From Cyanodermella asteris (taxonomy: Eukaryota; Ascomycota; Lecanoromycetes; Ostropales; Stictidaceae): a stretch of 64,000 nucleotides of DNA. The DNA is taken from assembly GCA_900618795.1 (NCBI GenBank), contig UYJD01000007.1, positions 417,788 to 481,787 of the forward strand. The letters are read 5' to 3'. The notes under the pieces are model-generated. The model did not search any database and was not told the origin of the DNA. It saw only the letters and a list, made by a program, of their open reading frames with translations. Shown here one piece after another: positions 31,736 to 44,313 of this stretch. Made by a program: the position numbers and the translations under genes. Position 1 is the stretch's first letter; every line of letters begins with the position of its first letter.

Positions 31736-33826
31736 ATGATCGTATCATGGTCATACAATGGATCCTCCAGTGTTAATACCGCGGATGCGACGCAGCCTGA
31801 AGATGGTTCAGGTCAGGTCACCGGCTTAACGATATTCTGGTCCTTGGTCGCTCTTGCTCTGAATGCAATGGCTCAATCTTCTTTCACTGGCGACGTGCTC
31901 TGGGGAACTGAACATATGTTCCAAGCAGGGCTTTCGCCCCTCTTGTCATCGCCGTTGATATGCGCTGTCGATGCTGCACTCGAGGCTCTGGTATTATCTT
32001 GGTGCATAGGACAGCGATTTATACGCATTTTCCAGGAAGGCTCCCCGGACTTGATCATTCATGGGACAACGTCAGCAACCAGAGTTCGGATGAGACCCTC
32101 ATTCCGCGGTTTGGTCGGCGTCCGGATTGTTCTCTTCATATTCGCAGTACTGCCTCCCGCGATCAAGATTTTTGGCATGTTTGGCATTCCTGCGGCACAA
32201 CTAATGGTCGGCGCATACCTGGCGGCACCTCTGATGCGCATATTCTCGCTGGCAATGGCTGATGACACGCAAAGGTGCAAGACAAGTTTGGCCGGTTTTT
32301 GGCGCTCTGATTACAAACCACCACCCCTCAATGAGACCGATACTCATGCCTTGGCTACCTATCACCTTTCTCAGCCTGATCATGTGTTGTTCCAAACCCT
32401 GTTCCGCCTTTATGGACATCTGACATGGCTTAAACGATTCGCCGTTTGGGTCGTTTGGAAATTCGGTGGTGCTCTACTATCCATAATTGTTCTAAGTTCA
32501 CACTGCGTAGTGTGGTTTACGGCCTGGCTCATCATTTCGATGCCCATTCCTACCGAAGTTGCCTTGAATGTCACCGCGATGATTGCCATTTCAGACTTAC
32601 TGCTATACATCCCGCTATTAACCTTCGCCTTCTCCCTGACTTGGGCTTGTGGGCCCCTCCTTCTTGGACGATGGCCTGGTGAAGTAAGCTTTCTGCGGAT
32701 GTGGCCACGGAACTCACCACTCTATACGTCCTTCATTTCGTTATACTTTTACCACTCCTTTCGCTGGCTTGCAGAGATCCACACGGCCGTGATCAACAGA
32801 GAGGCATTCTCTAGCGGCTTGGTCTCTGCACTTGTTCTGACGACCCCGGTGGCCTTTGCAGCTTTTTTGTGCAGTTTGGCGATAATGGCAGCGATCCGTT
32901 TACTTGTGCCAGCAGGGGTACCTGTCGAAGGTCACCTTGGTGAGACACAGCCAGGAGGTGACATGAGAAGCGAGCCGACTTTGCGAGGTCACAGCAGCCC
33001 TGCACAGGAAGGCATGATCAAATTGGAAGACTTCCAACGCATGGAAGAAGAAGATGGCGTGAGATGACACACGGCGGAGGATCATATTTCTCCAGGACGG
33101 CTACTCGCCTTGCCTCGGGTGCAAAAGGTCACAGCCGAAATCTACTGGCCTTTGAGATCCGCTCAGTACGGTCGCGACACACCTAATTTGCGAAGGATGC
33201 TCAGCTGTGGGTTAGCTTGCTTCTGGATCTCAGGCGTGTATGAAAACCTGTTCGGATCCGAAGCTCATGGATTTGCCCTCAACAGGACGGGCTACTGGGG
33301 TTTCGTTGGACTGTCTTTCCAGCGTTTCCTTATGTCAATAGGTCCTGCATTGATTGAGCCTTGGAATTTTGCCAATCCTTCCGCCTCGGTCGAACCATGG
33401 TACTTTGGTATCGATGAGCAGCAGTTGCAGGTTGATAGGATAGCTGAACGGCGGGTGAGCACAAACGAACGGCTCCGCGGGGCAGAAAGTCGACCTGACC
33501 AAGATAAAGAAGAAGCAAGGATGAAAGGCCAAATTACAGTACCGATGTCTGTTGCCGGGCGACTCGTATGGTTCACAGTGGTGCTTGCATGTGCCATTGT
33601 CCTCTTGTTCACCCAAGTGCTCGTCCAACTTATCGTCATCACCTACAATCTTTTTCAGATGCGACCTGTCTTCCTGATCATGGACTCTCTTACCAGTCAT
33701 TTGCAAGGCGCCAATGGCTGTACTTGTTTTGCTATCTTTAACCTTATCACTGCCGCAGAATTCTGTACGTTGAGTTTCAATGGCAGAGATACAGTAAACC
33801 CGTCGTGGACTAGCTTCCTTGGATGA
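31736..33826 (+). CDS. Large multi-pass membrane protein, family unknown
   Basis: Two adjoining open frames, 31736-33067 and 33110-33826, are best read as one gene. An intron at 33059-33127 (GTGAGA...AAG) joins them in phase and gives about 673 residues, though the AAG acceptor is not ideal. I count roughly eight or nine hydrophobic segments, for example 'FWSLVALALNAMAQSSF', 'IVLFIFAVLPPAIKIFGMF', 'GGALLSIIVLSSHCVVWFT', 'LLLYIPLLTFAFSLTWACG', 'VSALVLTTPVAFAAFLCSL' and, in the second exon, 'VWFTVVLACAIVLLFTQVL'. A charged hydrophilic loop lies around the exon junction and another near residue 570. No transporter or enzyme motif is recognised. The C-terminus may continue through an intron I could not resolve. 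Confidence 0.6.
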
Positions 33827-33987
33827 TCCAATGTTTTGGGAAGGACATTATGACACCTTGAGAAAACCAAAGATTCTGCAACCACTGCCGAGCTCATCTC
33901 TTTGCATGTCATCGACTTTGGGTGACCAGAGGAATCGACTCTTCCCACTCTTGATGGACCACCAAGCCCGACTCGACTCCTCACTCC

Positions 33988-34624
33988 ATGCTCATCCCAC
34001 ACGCCCTTTGGAAGCACCTCCCCTTCACCGCCGTCTGCGCTATGGTCCTCCTCTCCTCTGCAGTCATGCAGACCGTGGAGATCTACCACTCGCTCTTCTT
34101 CCGGATATCCAGCACGCAAGCGCGTTGACCGCGTCGCTGCAGTTATTGCCGTCTATGATCCTCGGCATGGTGCTTAATCTCGGAGTGAGTGTGCTCGTGG
34201 ACTGCGTCCCGGCCATGTAACTTACTCTCACGACGTCCGTACTGTGTGCCGGTGCACCGCTGTTAATGGCGCTCATCGACCCGGCGTGGCCGTACTGGTA
34301 CGTTGCATTCCCGGTTCAGCTTCTGGAGTCCCTCAGCGCGGACGTGCTCTTCACTGTCGGCCTCATCACGATATACAGGCGCTGGTGGGAGCCGTGCTCA
34401 ATACTGCTGGGCATTTCGGGACGAGCCTGAGGTTGGCGCTGATCGGCGTCGTGAGCCAGGCGGTCACGCACGCTTCGGCTTATGCGGACAAGTCGAGTGT
34501 CGAGGCGTTGGAAGATGGGTATAGAGCCGAGTTCTGGACGGCTTTTGCGATTAGGATTGCAACGTGTGGCCTTTGCGTCGGAGATCTGAGGCAGGTTGGA
34601 CGAATCGGTCTGAAAAGGGACTGA
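33988..34624 (+). pseudogene. C-terminal remnant of an MFS (DHA2-type) transporter
   Basis: Only the last helices of a 14-helix major facilitator drug:proton antiporter survive. 'LWKHLPFTAVCAMVLLSSAV' and 'LTASLQLLPSMILGMVLNLG' are followed by an in-frame TAA at 34218, then 'VLCAGAPLLMALIDPAWPYW' and 'SLSADVLFTVGLITI'. A frame change near 34372 leads to 'QALVGAVLNTAGHFGTSLRL', 'VVSQAVTHASAYADKSS' and the end 'LRQVGRIGLKRD'. The N-terminal half is absent, so the piece was truncated by rearrangement before or during decay. DHA2 proteins export toxins or metabolites; this one cannot. Confidence 0.8.
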
Positions 34625-34731
34625 TGAACATCAGCCCCTCGAATATTACCAAATCGATTTCTGTGACTTCTATGGTACATGATTGCGTTCTCACATCAGG
34701 TTTTCTATCAAGCCCCAAACCGCCGCTATGA

Positions 34732-36768
34732 CTACAGACTTTGCGGCTCCGCAGAAATCTCGTTCCCGTAAAACAAACTCGTCGCATGTGGATTCGTCCT
34801 CACACTCTTCGCAGTGCCCGTGCGGCCCTGATCAGACAGCATTCGCACATCATCACTCTGCCGTTTCTCGTCCATCGTCAGCGTGCTATCGCGACTGCAC
34901 CACCATCGTGGAGGAGCCGATCTCTGCCAGGCACAAGTCACGGTAGCTTCCAGACACGACATGCGGCGAGTCGGTCCCCGAGGCACCTCTCCCTTTTCCG
35001 GATCGTGCTTGCGGCTCTCCTTTGCCTGCACCTTCTTGTAGTAACTCCGGAGATAGAATATCCCTGCTATCAGCAGGACGACGAACGTCAGCGGTCCGGT
35101 GATGAGACCCCACCACCGAAAGGCGGGACCGGAGTACTGCCCCCACATGGACGTTTGGGAGTCTGGAGAGTTGTCGGGATCCGAGCCATCGAAGGTGAGG
35201 ATTTGGGTGGAGAAGAGTGTCGAAACGAAGGTGGCGGGGAGGAAGATGAGAGTTGCCACGGTGATGATGCGCATGATGACCGCTTCGTGCTGTGAGTCGA
35301 TTGCCACGTTTCGCGTCTCGATGGTCAGCTCTTCGGTCCTTTCCGTGGTTTGTCCTGTGAGATACTGTAGAATCTGGGCGGAGTTCTTGTGGTCAGTATC
35401 TGTTTCCTCGGGGTTTTGTCGTGATAACCTTGCTTACCAGTTCCTTTCTGCCAGATGTCTCATCTCTCATTGCCTTGGCTTTGGTATGGCGAACCTCGAA
35501 GTCTAACTCCAGGCTCCTCAGCTCTCGAGCGAAGCAAGAGATCGTCTCCTCGTCGCCGGTGCCGAGTGCGTCCCGTGAGCCCGAGACCAGTTCGTTGTAG
35601 AAACTGCGAATAGCTGACACCATCTTCCTGTTGCCTTCGAGAGCTAGCATTGCTTTGGTCATTTCTTCTTGCATTTCTTGAATGGGACCGAGATCTCCGA
35701 CCTCGAATTCTTTGCGGATGGGGCAACCTATTCGAGTACCGTAGATTGTGATCGCAGTCTGCCTAGATATTAGTACTGGAGCTAACATAGACGAGTATCG
35801 TAAGACTCACCTGGTCTTCCTTTCGTCTCTCCAGATGGTCGAGGTATGCGTCCCAATTCTCCAGTGCAAAGTGGACGAAGAACAGATGCGTAGCGCAAGA
35901 CGCTCGAAACCGGGCCGCGGAGGTTTTGAGTTTCAACGGCGAATCACGGACATCTTCCAGGAACTTCTTCTTCTTCTTATAGAGTTCAGTGTCCCCTCTC
36001 GTTATCAGCCACAATGATCGTGCATCCTCACTGTGGAATTGATGGTAGACGGCCAAAGGCCGCAGAGACCACATCGGAGCCGTAGTCGCTGGGTTCCTCG
36101 TCACTGGCACTCTATGATCGGGCGTTCTCAGCATATAGCAGAGCCCGAACCCTTTGTTGAACGGACCTGATGCAGGCTGGGTCGATTTACTGGTTGATTG
36201 GCGTTGCAAATGTGGATACCCTCGGAAAGCGAACGAAGCTGGATTCGATGCCTCTTCGCGAAGGCCGAAATCACACAGAACATCGCTGTATTCGGGCATC
36301 ACGTTATATGAGGCTCCAATCTCAGCGAATATGTCATGCGTACAGTATAGCTGTTGTCGGGAGGAAGGGCCATGGCAGTAGCTTGGAGCGGTCAGATGGA
36401 CCTCAACATTTTCGGGGGAACGAGAACGAACATAAATCGACTAGCTGTGCCACTATGGGGTTTTCGAGAGACGAGAGAGGGGGCTGTTCGAAGCCAACCC
36501 TTGACGTCGTTGCTGCCACGAAGATCGGAAGGCTCGACTGTTCACCGTTAATGTGGTGTTCGTCGGGAGATTCGGTGCTCTTCTTACTTTTGCCATCACA
36601 GTCAATATCTTTGGCCAGTATCCAGTTCTCACTGTCAGAACTCGAAAATAGCTCTCTACTTCGATTTTCTAGTCTTTGCGCGCAAACATTCTGGACTCCA
36701 GGGAATATGGAGCGGGACTGCATACTTGAAGGCCAAGGTCGGCTCACCAGGCTCGAAGAAGCAACCAT
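34732..36768 (-). CDS. CorA-like membrane protein (GMN motif not seen)
   Basis: Well-supported exons are about 36435-35811, 35758-35438 and 35385-34732, with introns at 35759-35810 and 35386-35437, both GT...AG and phase-correct. The 5' exon is uncertain: coding-like sequence reaches 36768 and could be joined by an intron ending near 36435. The protein has a soluble helical part ('FLEDVRDSPLKLKTSAARF', 'FFVHFALENWDAYLDHLER') and a long helix ending 'LTGQTTERTEELTIETRNV'. Two transmembrane helices follow ('IITVATLIFLPATFVSTLF' and 'WWGLITGPLTFVVLLIAGI'), then a charged tail. This is the layout of fungal CorA-like Mg2+ transporter domain proteins, but the YGMN selectivity motif expected after the first helix is absent ('FSTQILTF' instead). 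Magnesium transport is therefore doubtful. Confidence 0.7.
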
Positions 36769-38343
36769 GGTAAATGCTTAAAGTGATAATTTTTCACAGC
36801 TACGACTTACAAGATGCTATGGAATCTCGAAGGAGGGTTATATGGTTCGGACAGGTCCGGAGAGCCTCAGGATAAGTCTAGAGCATAAGCTACGCCTTGT
36901 TCCATCGGGTGTGTACTACGCCGAGCAAGGCTCATCTCAGGCAGATTCGGGCGCTAGCGTCCTGCCCTCGAGCACCGGACTCGAATCTCAGCCGCCACGA
37001 ACTAGGCTTGGATATGAATTCATCAAATTGATTGGACATTGCATAGTAATCCTTCGGCTTCTCATAGCTTGTCTGTGGCGTGCGACAATCATGGCAGACC
37101 TCGTGGCGAGCCATGAATGCAGTCATGGAAACGAATCCTAGCCAAGCGATCCCTTTCCAGGCTTCGTCTCCACGACTCTCAAGTTCTCGAATATTTCTGT
37201 CTTTTCGACCTGTGCTATGTCAATGGATTGCCTCATTGCTTTGAGGTCGGCGGCCTTTACTTCTGTAAGATAGCGCGGAACGTTGAAAATGTAGTAGTCA
37301 TTCTGAACCTTCACCACGTCAGCCTCGTATGATTTGTCGCTCTGTTGTACCTTGTCGGGCATACTTACACGGCCATCAGTTTCGAATGCAGTCCCTGGAA
37401 ATTTGCCTACAAGCCAAGTTCTTAGACGGCCCCAAGGCAGCCTGTACTGAGGCAGCTTCTGCTCTAACAAAGTCGGCTGCGGGGCCTGATTCGACAGCTC
37501 AGCCTCGTGCTGGAGGCTCATGCGACCCATGGTTTGGCCAGTTGCATCTTCCGTGGTTAGAAGACGTTGCGCAAGGCAAAGAAGCACGGTCGCTCCGGAT
37601 CAAATGTTTTCCGATCAGTTTTAGTCGTACGCAGAAATGATGATAACAAACGAGGAGATGTAAACGTCGCAAGTGAGTCCGAGAAGTGGCGTTTCAGCCT
37701 GATGGAGGCGAGTAATTGCGATAAGATCGTTCCCGTGAGCTAGCGGCGCCGTCCGACCTTTCCCCTCCCACCTCTTGAGCCTCGGAAAAAGGCAGCGCGA
37801 GATGTACATCTCGCTCAATGTGTGAGCAAAGAGGCTATGTAGAGACGTTCGTTTGGACCCTCTCATGCATTCGCTGGGAGAGTACGGTGGGGGAGGTTTT
37901 ATTCAGCATCTGGTTACCTAAAGTGCCGAGCTACTTGAATGCCGACGTACTTCCTGAACTTGGTTCAGCAGCTAGCTGGGAACCCAGCCATGTGGCATAA
38001 TCATGCTTGATGAATTTCAATATTCGCGCCGCATGTGATCGAGCCTGGAAACACACTTGGCGCTCCTGTCCGACAATACAATCGTCATGCTCAGAGCGTG
38101 ACAATGTCCGTCGCACCATCACGAGGCATCCTACGATGTGCCACGGTGATCTCGGAATATATTGTTGTGTTCGCGAACCAGGCGATTGTGAGCGCTTGTA
38201 AATTGAGTATGAAATCCTCTTCAGTCTGCGTCACTAAGTCCTGATCCGCCATGATGATGTCCGTGTAAAGAGCGCCTTCGAAATGCGATGTCGTCCCTCC
38301 ATGACACGCGTAATAGGTCTCGTTTGTTCGTCTTGCATATCTG
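36769..38343. other. Unresolved region with orphan minus-strand frames
   Basis: About 1.6 kb between the CorA-like and kinase-vWA genes. Minus frames at 37138-37587 (149 codons, including 'VKVQNDYYIFNVPRYLTEV' and 'IAQVEKTEIFENLRVVETK') and 36932-37126 have protein-like composition and could be upstream exons of the CorA-like gene or a separate small gene. I could not join them with convincing splice sites. A frame at 38091-38384 lies just beyond the kinase stop. No domain recognised. Confidence 0.35.
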
Positions 38344-41163
38344 TCAAGGTGACTTGATCTGATCGTACTCTTCGATGTGCGCACCTAGGAGTATCTTCCA
38401 AGCATCGCCATTCTCAGGCGTGGTATCGACCATGTCCCTGCTTCCGAGTTAGCGATGATCCGAAATATGCGACCACACTGCTTGAACATACGGGATCCCT
38501 TTGTCCATTGCAAGCCCATCGTCAAGCACCTCTAGTTTCTTTTGGGCGTCGGGGTCACCGCCGAAGCTGATGAATTGTATGCCCACGGGGCGCTTGCTTT
38601 GTCCAGTGATGAGCTTCATGACGTCCTGGTAGAATCGAGCAATCGCATCCTTAACCACTTTTAGACTTGATGTTCCCTGCCATAGACCGTCCGTTAAAAC
38701 GAACAGGGTGAGTGGCTTCTGCTTCGCCTGTTGAAATTTCCTGCTCCGCAATTGATCGATATGGCTGTCGAAGACCTTTCCCAATGCAGCCTCCATGTCC
38801 GTTCGCATGCCACCTGTTCGTGAGGGCTTTTCTTTGTAAAATATTGTGGCGAGTCTGCTCAAGTCCTTTGTAAATCGACAGGGAGTTGTCTGGTTCGTCG
38901 TAAAATAGACATCGATACCGTCACGATCGAGTGCTGAGTATTCCCCGAGCAGTGTTTCAGCGACAATCTTAACTCGGCCCCAGTGCGAAACCATCGAGTC
39001 GGCGTTATCGACGAGGAGGATCTGGAGGTATATACGTCAGTATCATACTTCGAGGTTGAGAAGCGATTATGAGCTCACAATGTCGCGATTGTCATAGTAT
39101 TTTGCGAGAGTAGGGTTGGCGGTAATCTTAGTCTTCAAAGGGTTCATTGTTCTCCGTACCGCTCGGGTTGCTTGAAGTTCGCGCATCTCCTCGATGCTTT
39201 TTGGGGGTCGAGGCCCGTTAATGGAGACCACTTCACTTTGCGATGTTTGGGCTCTTGCAAGAGTAGTCGCCAAGTCGCTCGGCACACGGGAGTGACCGTT
39301 GCCATTTCTGGGAGGCGAAATCGATTGTCTTCCAGTAAGGGTCGGGACTGGATTGTGCTGAACCGGCGCGAGTGGGGGCGACGTCCCAATAGGCTCTCCA
39401 TCCGTGGTCCCCGTAAGGTATTCAGAGCGACTATCAGTTGGCTTCGGCACGATGTCCAGACGTTTCTCCTTCTTCTCTTCGCGATTCATTGCATCTATTG
39501 ATTTCTGGTCCCTGCTCAACGAGTCGATGGATCTCTGCTGCCGGCTTTCTTCTGAGCTCAGTATGGATGCTTTCTTGTCTGCTGATTTCAAAGAGCCCTT
39601 GATATTGTCGGAAACGAGACCATGATGCATTTCTGCGGCCTCGAGGATATCCTCAAGTTTGATGCAGAGCTGGTCAGAGTCGCAGCGCATACCTGGATTG
39701 GCGCAAAGCATTTTCTTGTCCACAAGCGTAAGGATTTTGTCCGTGATGGTATCGGTTTTGCGGATAGACTTCCGGAGGATATCGTGCCATTGTGTGACCT
39801 CAGACAGGACCTTTTCACCATCGTGGAAAGCGTCACCGCGTAGTTTCAAGCGGTTGGCTGGCGTCTGTAGTTGGCGACACCGATCGATTGCGTCTTCTCT
39901 GATCCGCTGAAAATCGCTCAAGGCATCGTGACCATTCACGACCCAGGTTGCTGCGACAGAGAAGACGCATGCGAGAGACCAGATATCAATCTTTTGAGAC
40001 ACTTTTCTCGCCTCGAAACATGGGTGCTCTGGCGCCGCGAACGACCAAGTTCCGCCACTGATGAGTTCTTCAGGGTCCTCACTATCTGTAAGTTTTATCT
40101 TGGCAAACCCGGGACCGGCAATCTTAAAGATGTTCTGAATCAAAAGTATATTCGCAGGTTTGATGTCAGCGTGCCAACCTTTGAATACACGGTGCTCGTT
40201 TCGGTCGTCGCTGCGGAGCTTGTGAAGGCCGTTCAGTGCACGAGCAACATCTGCCATTTTGTACCAAAATCGGTAGATCTCTTTGGGGAGGAATGGTGGC
40301 CTTTTCTCGGCAAAATATTCCTCCAGATCCGTATCGCTGTATTCGAGAAGGATGTTTCTGGTTCCAGACCACCTTCTGTCGTTATGCGCCTTCTCGTGAG
40401 CCTGTGTGGTCCTGGATCCAATCTGGCGGAAATAGCCAAAATACATGACCATGCCGGTGTGCTTTTGTAGAGCGATAAAAGCATCCTTCTCGTTCTCAAA
40501 CACCTCATCGTGGGAGTCTTGGAAGACCTTTAGAGCAAAGTGATAGTGTTTCCTCGACACTTGACTTTTATCCTTCACCTCGTAGACCAGATGCGGAACC
40601 TTCTTGCGGAGTTCGGTTCCCACAAATTCTTCAGGCACTTCAATGTCAAAGAGGTTCGCCGTACCACCTTTCTGTTTCTCATTGATTGGCTTCTTCCGAA
40701 CGATGGGTAGAATGTGTCTTTCCTGGTAATCGCGGTTGTGCTCGAGCTCAAACTTCGAAACACAGAATTTCCACTGCTCGTCGAAAAATTGCAGAGCCAC
40801 CTTGTCAACGTCCTTAATATTTGTTTTCGCTGCCAGCTCTTTTCTCAAATCCTCCGCTGTCCGGAAAGGCAACTTGCCATCGGTAATGTCAATTCTCTTG
40901 AACTGGTCGATCAGCTTTGGACGTCCAATGGACGCAAGTATGCAAAATACGTTGGGACTATCGCGCCGAATAGCCTTGCCTGATTGTGGTGGATGTGGCC
41001 TATCGGGCCAAATCTGCTGGGCCAACTGCTGGATGCGATCCTCATCGAGCCATTCCTGGAAGAACCTAGTCGTATGCACGAAGCTATTCCCGCAGGCAGC
41101 TTTGTCAGTGTACTTCTCTATGGCTTTGGCGACCTGGGCGCCAGGATCCGCCCAGGCGGCCAT
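38344..41163 (-). CDS. Protein kinase-like and von Willebrand factor A fusion
   Basis: Three exons (41163-39079, 39021-38477, 38437-38344) give about 907 residues. Introns at 39022-39078 and 38438-38476 keep frame; the second is only 39 bases but has a CTAAC branch point. Residues about 195-500 form a fungal-type kinase domain with lysine in 'FALKVF' (K212), catalytic loop 'HADIKPANIL' (D333) and 'GTWSFAAPEH'. The metal-binding DFG reads GPG (350-352), so activity is doubtful. A charged, Ser-rich linker (about 540-690) leads to a vWA domain from about 696, with a modified MIDAS 'DNADSM' and 'LTLFVLTDGLW'. No membrane segment or signal peptide. Kinase-vWA fusions are typical of filamentous fungi and function is unknown. 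It starts upstream of, and runs on the same strand as, the CorA-like gene. Confidence 0.85.
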
Positions 41164-42326
41164 TCCAGCTTGCCGGTTTTGAAATAGCCGTTAGCCAACA
41201 GCCTCATCCACTGCAACGTGTAGCTATTAGCGGCGGGTAAACTTTGCGGCACAATATTCGTGAGGACTCGAGCAGTTTTGGAATTCTAGCTCGTGTACGC
41301 GACAAGAGGTTCAGGCTGCGAAGGAGTTCCAGGAAGCGCGAATTCAGCCTTGTCTTGTACTGCGGACTAGATTCGCCCATCCACCACACCAGCAGCTACG
41401 CTAACCCCGCTGCCTTGAACAGCCTTGCCAGTCGGGCGTTCGGGGCTCAACGCTAGTCATCTCCCCCGATCCGTTGGTGGATGTCCCACTGATCAGTGCT
41501 TTGCCTGTAACTCGCCTTACATTGCCTGAATTTGCCTTGTCGATCGCTGCCGTTGGTTCGTAGTGAGTTATTCTGCGAGCGAACAGACGCAACAGCAGCC
41601 AACAGTCCGAGTCACTCAAACTGATGTGGTTCGTTGTAACAAGCTGCCTGCTGCCACTGAACGGGCTTAGACTCCTGGTTCAATGCGCAGCCGGTCGAAA
41701 GTAACAATGTCAGCTTTCCCGTAGAATTCGTCTTCACGTCTTAAGTATGCGATCGCTTCGCGCACCAAGCAAAACACTGCACAAAATTCCAGGCAAATTC
41801 AGCGTAGGGTTCATGGGCTCAACAATTTGTCCAGTGCCAAGAAGAAATGGCAGTGCTGCGCGAGTCGCGAACACTTTTGAGTCGTCGAACTTGTGTTCAT
41901 TGTAAACCAGCATAGAGAAGACTGCAATAATGGAATGGCTCCTGAGAAAGCTGTAGTGTCTTCCGCCATTCGGCTACGATGCGGAATGCCGCAGCGACCG
42001 GAGCATGTGCAGGTACTGAATCATATGCCCATGTCCTCAATTGAAGCTAGGAGCAAGTAGTTGGAGAGGTTGGAGCAGGTCGCACAAGTTTGGCCGTAGC
42101 TGAAACAAAATTGCGGCGAGGGAGCTGAAATGCTTGGCCACGTCATTTAGCGGACGGCGGTTCGCGCCAGCCTAATTCGATTCCGTAACTTAGCTCACCA
42201 AACTTTAGAACACCGTCAGCTTGTCGTGGCTTCATCTCCCCCAGAGCTGTACAGATCGTGATCAGGCCTCAAGTGCAGTACGCATCTCATTCACTCGTTT
42301 GGGTGCGCCTTGAGGCTCCCTCCATC
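41164..42326. other. Intergenic, divergent promoter region
   Basis: About 1.15 kb between the divergent kinase-vWA and EMP70 genes. No recognisable gene, repeat or RNA. Short frames near 41244-41619 are composition artefacts. Confidence 0.4.
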
Positions 42327-44313
42327 ATGCAGCTTCAGCCTCTGTCCTCGCAACGGACGCTATCCGCTCTGCTGTTCCTACCTAGCCTCACTTCAGCATT
42401 CTATCTACCTGGAATCGCACCGACGGATTATAAAGAGGGTGATCGTGTCGCGGTCAACGTCAATCGCTTGACGCCAAAGGCTTACGAAGGAGACAGCACT
42501 CTACGGTCTGCAGTCTCGTACGATTACTATACACCCGAGCTGCACTTTTGCGAACCCGAAGGAGGTGCGAGGGATGTCGGACATGAGAGCCTGGGGTCGG
42601 TCCTATTCGGCGATCGGATAAAGACCTCTCCATTTGAGCTGGAGATGCTGAAAGAGGAGCAATGCAAGAAGCTATGCAACACGGTTACATACGATGCCGA
42701 GTCGGCGGCCTTCGCCAACGAGAAGATCATGAACAACTACTTCCTCAGCTGGCTAATAGATGGATTACCGGCCGGAGAGGCTTGGGAGGTCCAGGATACT
42801 GGCGAAACGCTATATACTTGGGGCTTCCCGCTTGGGACACATGGTCTGAATGAGGGGGAAGCACCTGCTCTGAACAATCACTACGACATCTTGGTATACT
42901 ACCATCCCATCGGGGGCAAATACCGGGTAGTCGGTGTCTCGGTGCGTCCGCGAAGTCGCGCCAACAATGAGAATGCTGGAGGTGTGGACTGCAGCGGCAA
43001 CGACGTACCCTTGACACTGAACGAGCAGGAAGAGACCAAGGTTACATTCACCTACAGCGTCCGCTGGGAGGAGAGCGAGATCAAGTGGGCGGTGCGCTGG
43101 GACAACTATCTTCACATTCAGGATCCAAAGATCCATTGGTTCTGGTTGATCAACTCCAGCGTGTTCGTGGTGTTCTTCGTGAGCACTGTAAGCGCAATTC
43201 TGACTCGAGCCCTGAAAAAGGACTTTGCCCGCTACAATCGACTGACCGACGCATTTAACCTGGAAGATTTTTCGAATGACCTCGAAGAAGATGGAATTCA
43301 GGAAGATTCGGGCTGGAAGCTCATTCACGGAGACGTCTTCAGGCCTCCGCTGAGTCCACTCTTGCTCAGTGTGCTGTTAGGAAACGGCGCACAGCTCTTT
43401 TTCATGACCGGCGTTACGATAATCTTTGCTCTATTCGGTTTCCTCTCTCCTTCCAACCGAGGCTCGCTCGCAACTTCAGCCCTTCTCTTGTACACTCTGT
43501 TCGCATTCATTGGCGGCTACGTGTCCTCGAGAATGTACAAGACCTTCGGGGGCGACGCGTGGAAACGCAATATTGTGCTGACGCCGCTTTTCGTGCCGCT
43601 GATCGTCTTCACGGTCTTTTTCGCTCTCAACTTCCTTCTCTGGGTCCGACAATCAAGCGGAGCCGTGCCATTCTCCACCATGGTGGTCATCATCGGCATT
43701 TGGTTCCTCATCAGCGTGCCGTTGAGCGTATTGGGAAGTTGGCTGGGCTTCAAGTCACAGCCCTTCGCCGCACCCGTCCGAACAAATCAGATCCCGCGAC
43801 AGATCCCTCCAACAGTCAACTATCTTAAGCCTCTGCCAACCTACTTTTCAGTAGGATTCTGGCCCTTCGCTGCCATTCTGACTGAACTGTATTTCATCCT
43901 CAACAGCTTATGGTTTGGGAAGATCTACTACATGTTCGGCTTCCTTTTCTTGGCCTATGTTATAATGATCATCACTTGCGCTGCCGTTACGGTCATGTTC
44001 ATCTATTATCTGCTCTGCGCGGAGAACTACAGATGGCAGTGGCGTGCTTTCAACAGCGCTGGCGCTGGTGCAGGCTTTGTCTTCATTTTCGCTGTTCTGT
44101 ATTGGATCTGGAATCTTAGGTTTGCGGGGCTCACGAGTGTGTTGCTCTATCTGGGCTATAGCGCGGTTATCAGTTTCTTTTTCTTCATTCTGACAGGTAA
44201 GCACGGTTCCCCTGGATCCACACAGACGGCGCTAACAGATACCAGGGAGCGTGGGCTTTTTCTCGAGCTGGATATTCGTGCACAGGGTATACTCGTCAAT
44301 CAGGGTGGACTAA
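42327..44313 (+). CDS. EMP70: TM9 superfamily (nonaspanin) endomembrane protein
   Basis: Nine-helix Golgi/endosomal protein of the EMP70/TM9SF family, involved in membrane protein sorting and adhesion in yeast and amoebae. Two exons, 42327-44196 and 44246-44313, with a 49-base intron; 645 residues. The ATG at 42327 opens a signal peptide ending near 'TSAFYLPGIAP', the hallmark mature start. The lumenal domain contains 'YDYYTPELHFCEP', 'LGSVLFGDRI' and 'NNYFLSWLIDGLPAGE'. Membrane region hallmarks are 'QEDSGWKLIHGDVFRPP', 'GFLSPSNRGSLAT' and 'NSLWFGKIYYMFGFLFL'. The second exon restores the conserved end 'GFFSSWIFVHRVYSSIRVD', with a basic-x-D tail used for Golgi retention in relatives. It converges on the sugar transporter gene, with 116 bases between stops. 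Confidence 0.95.
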
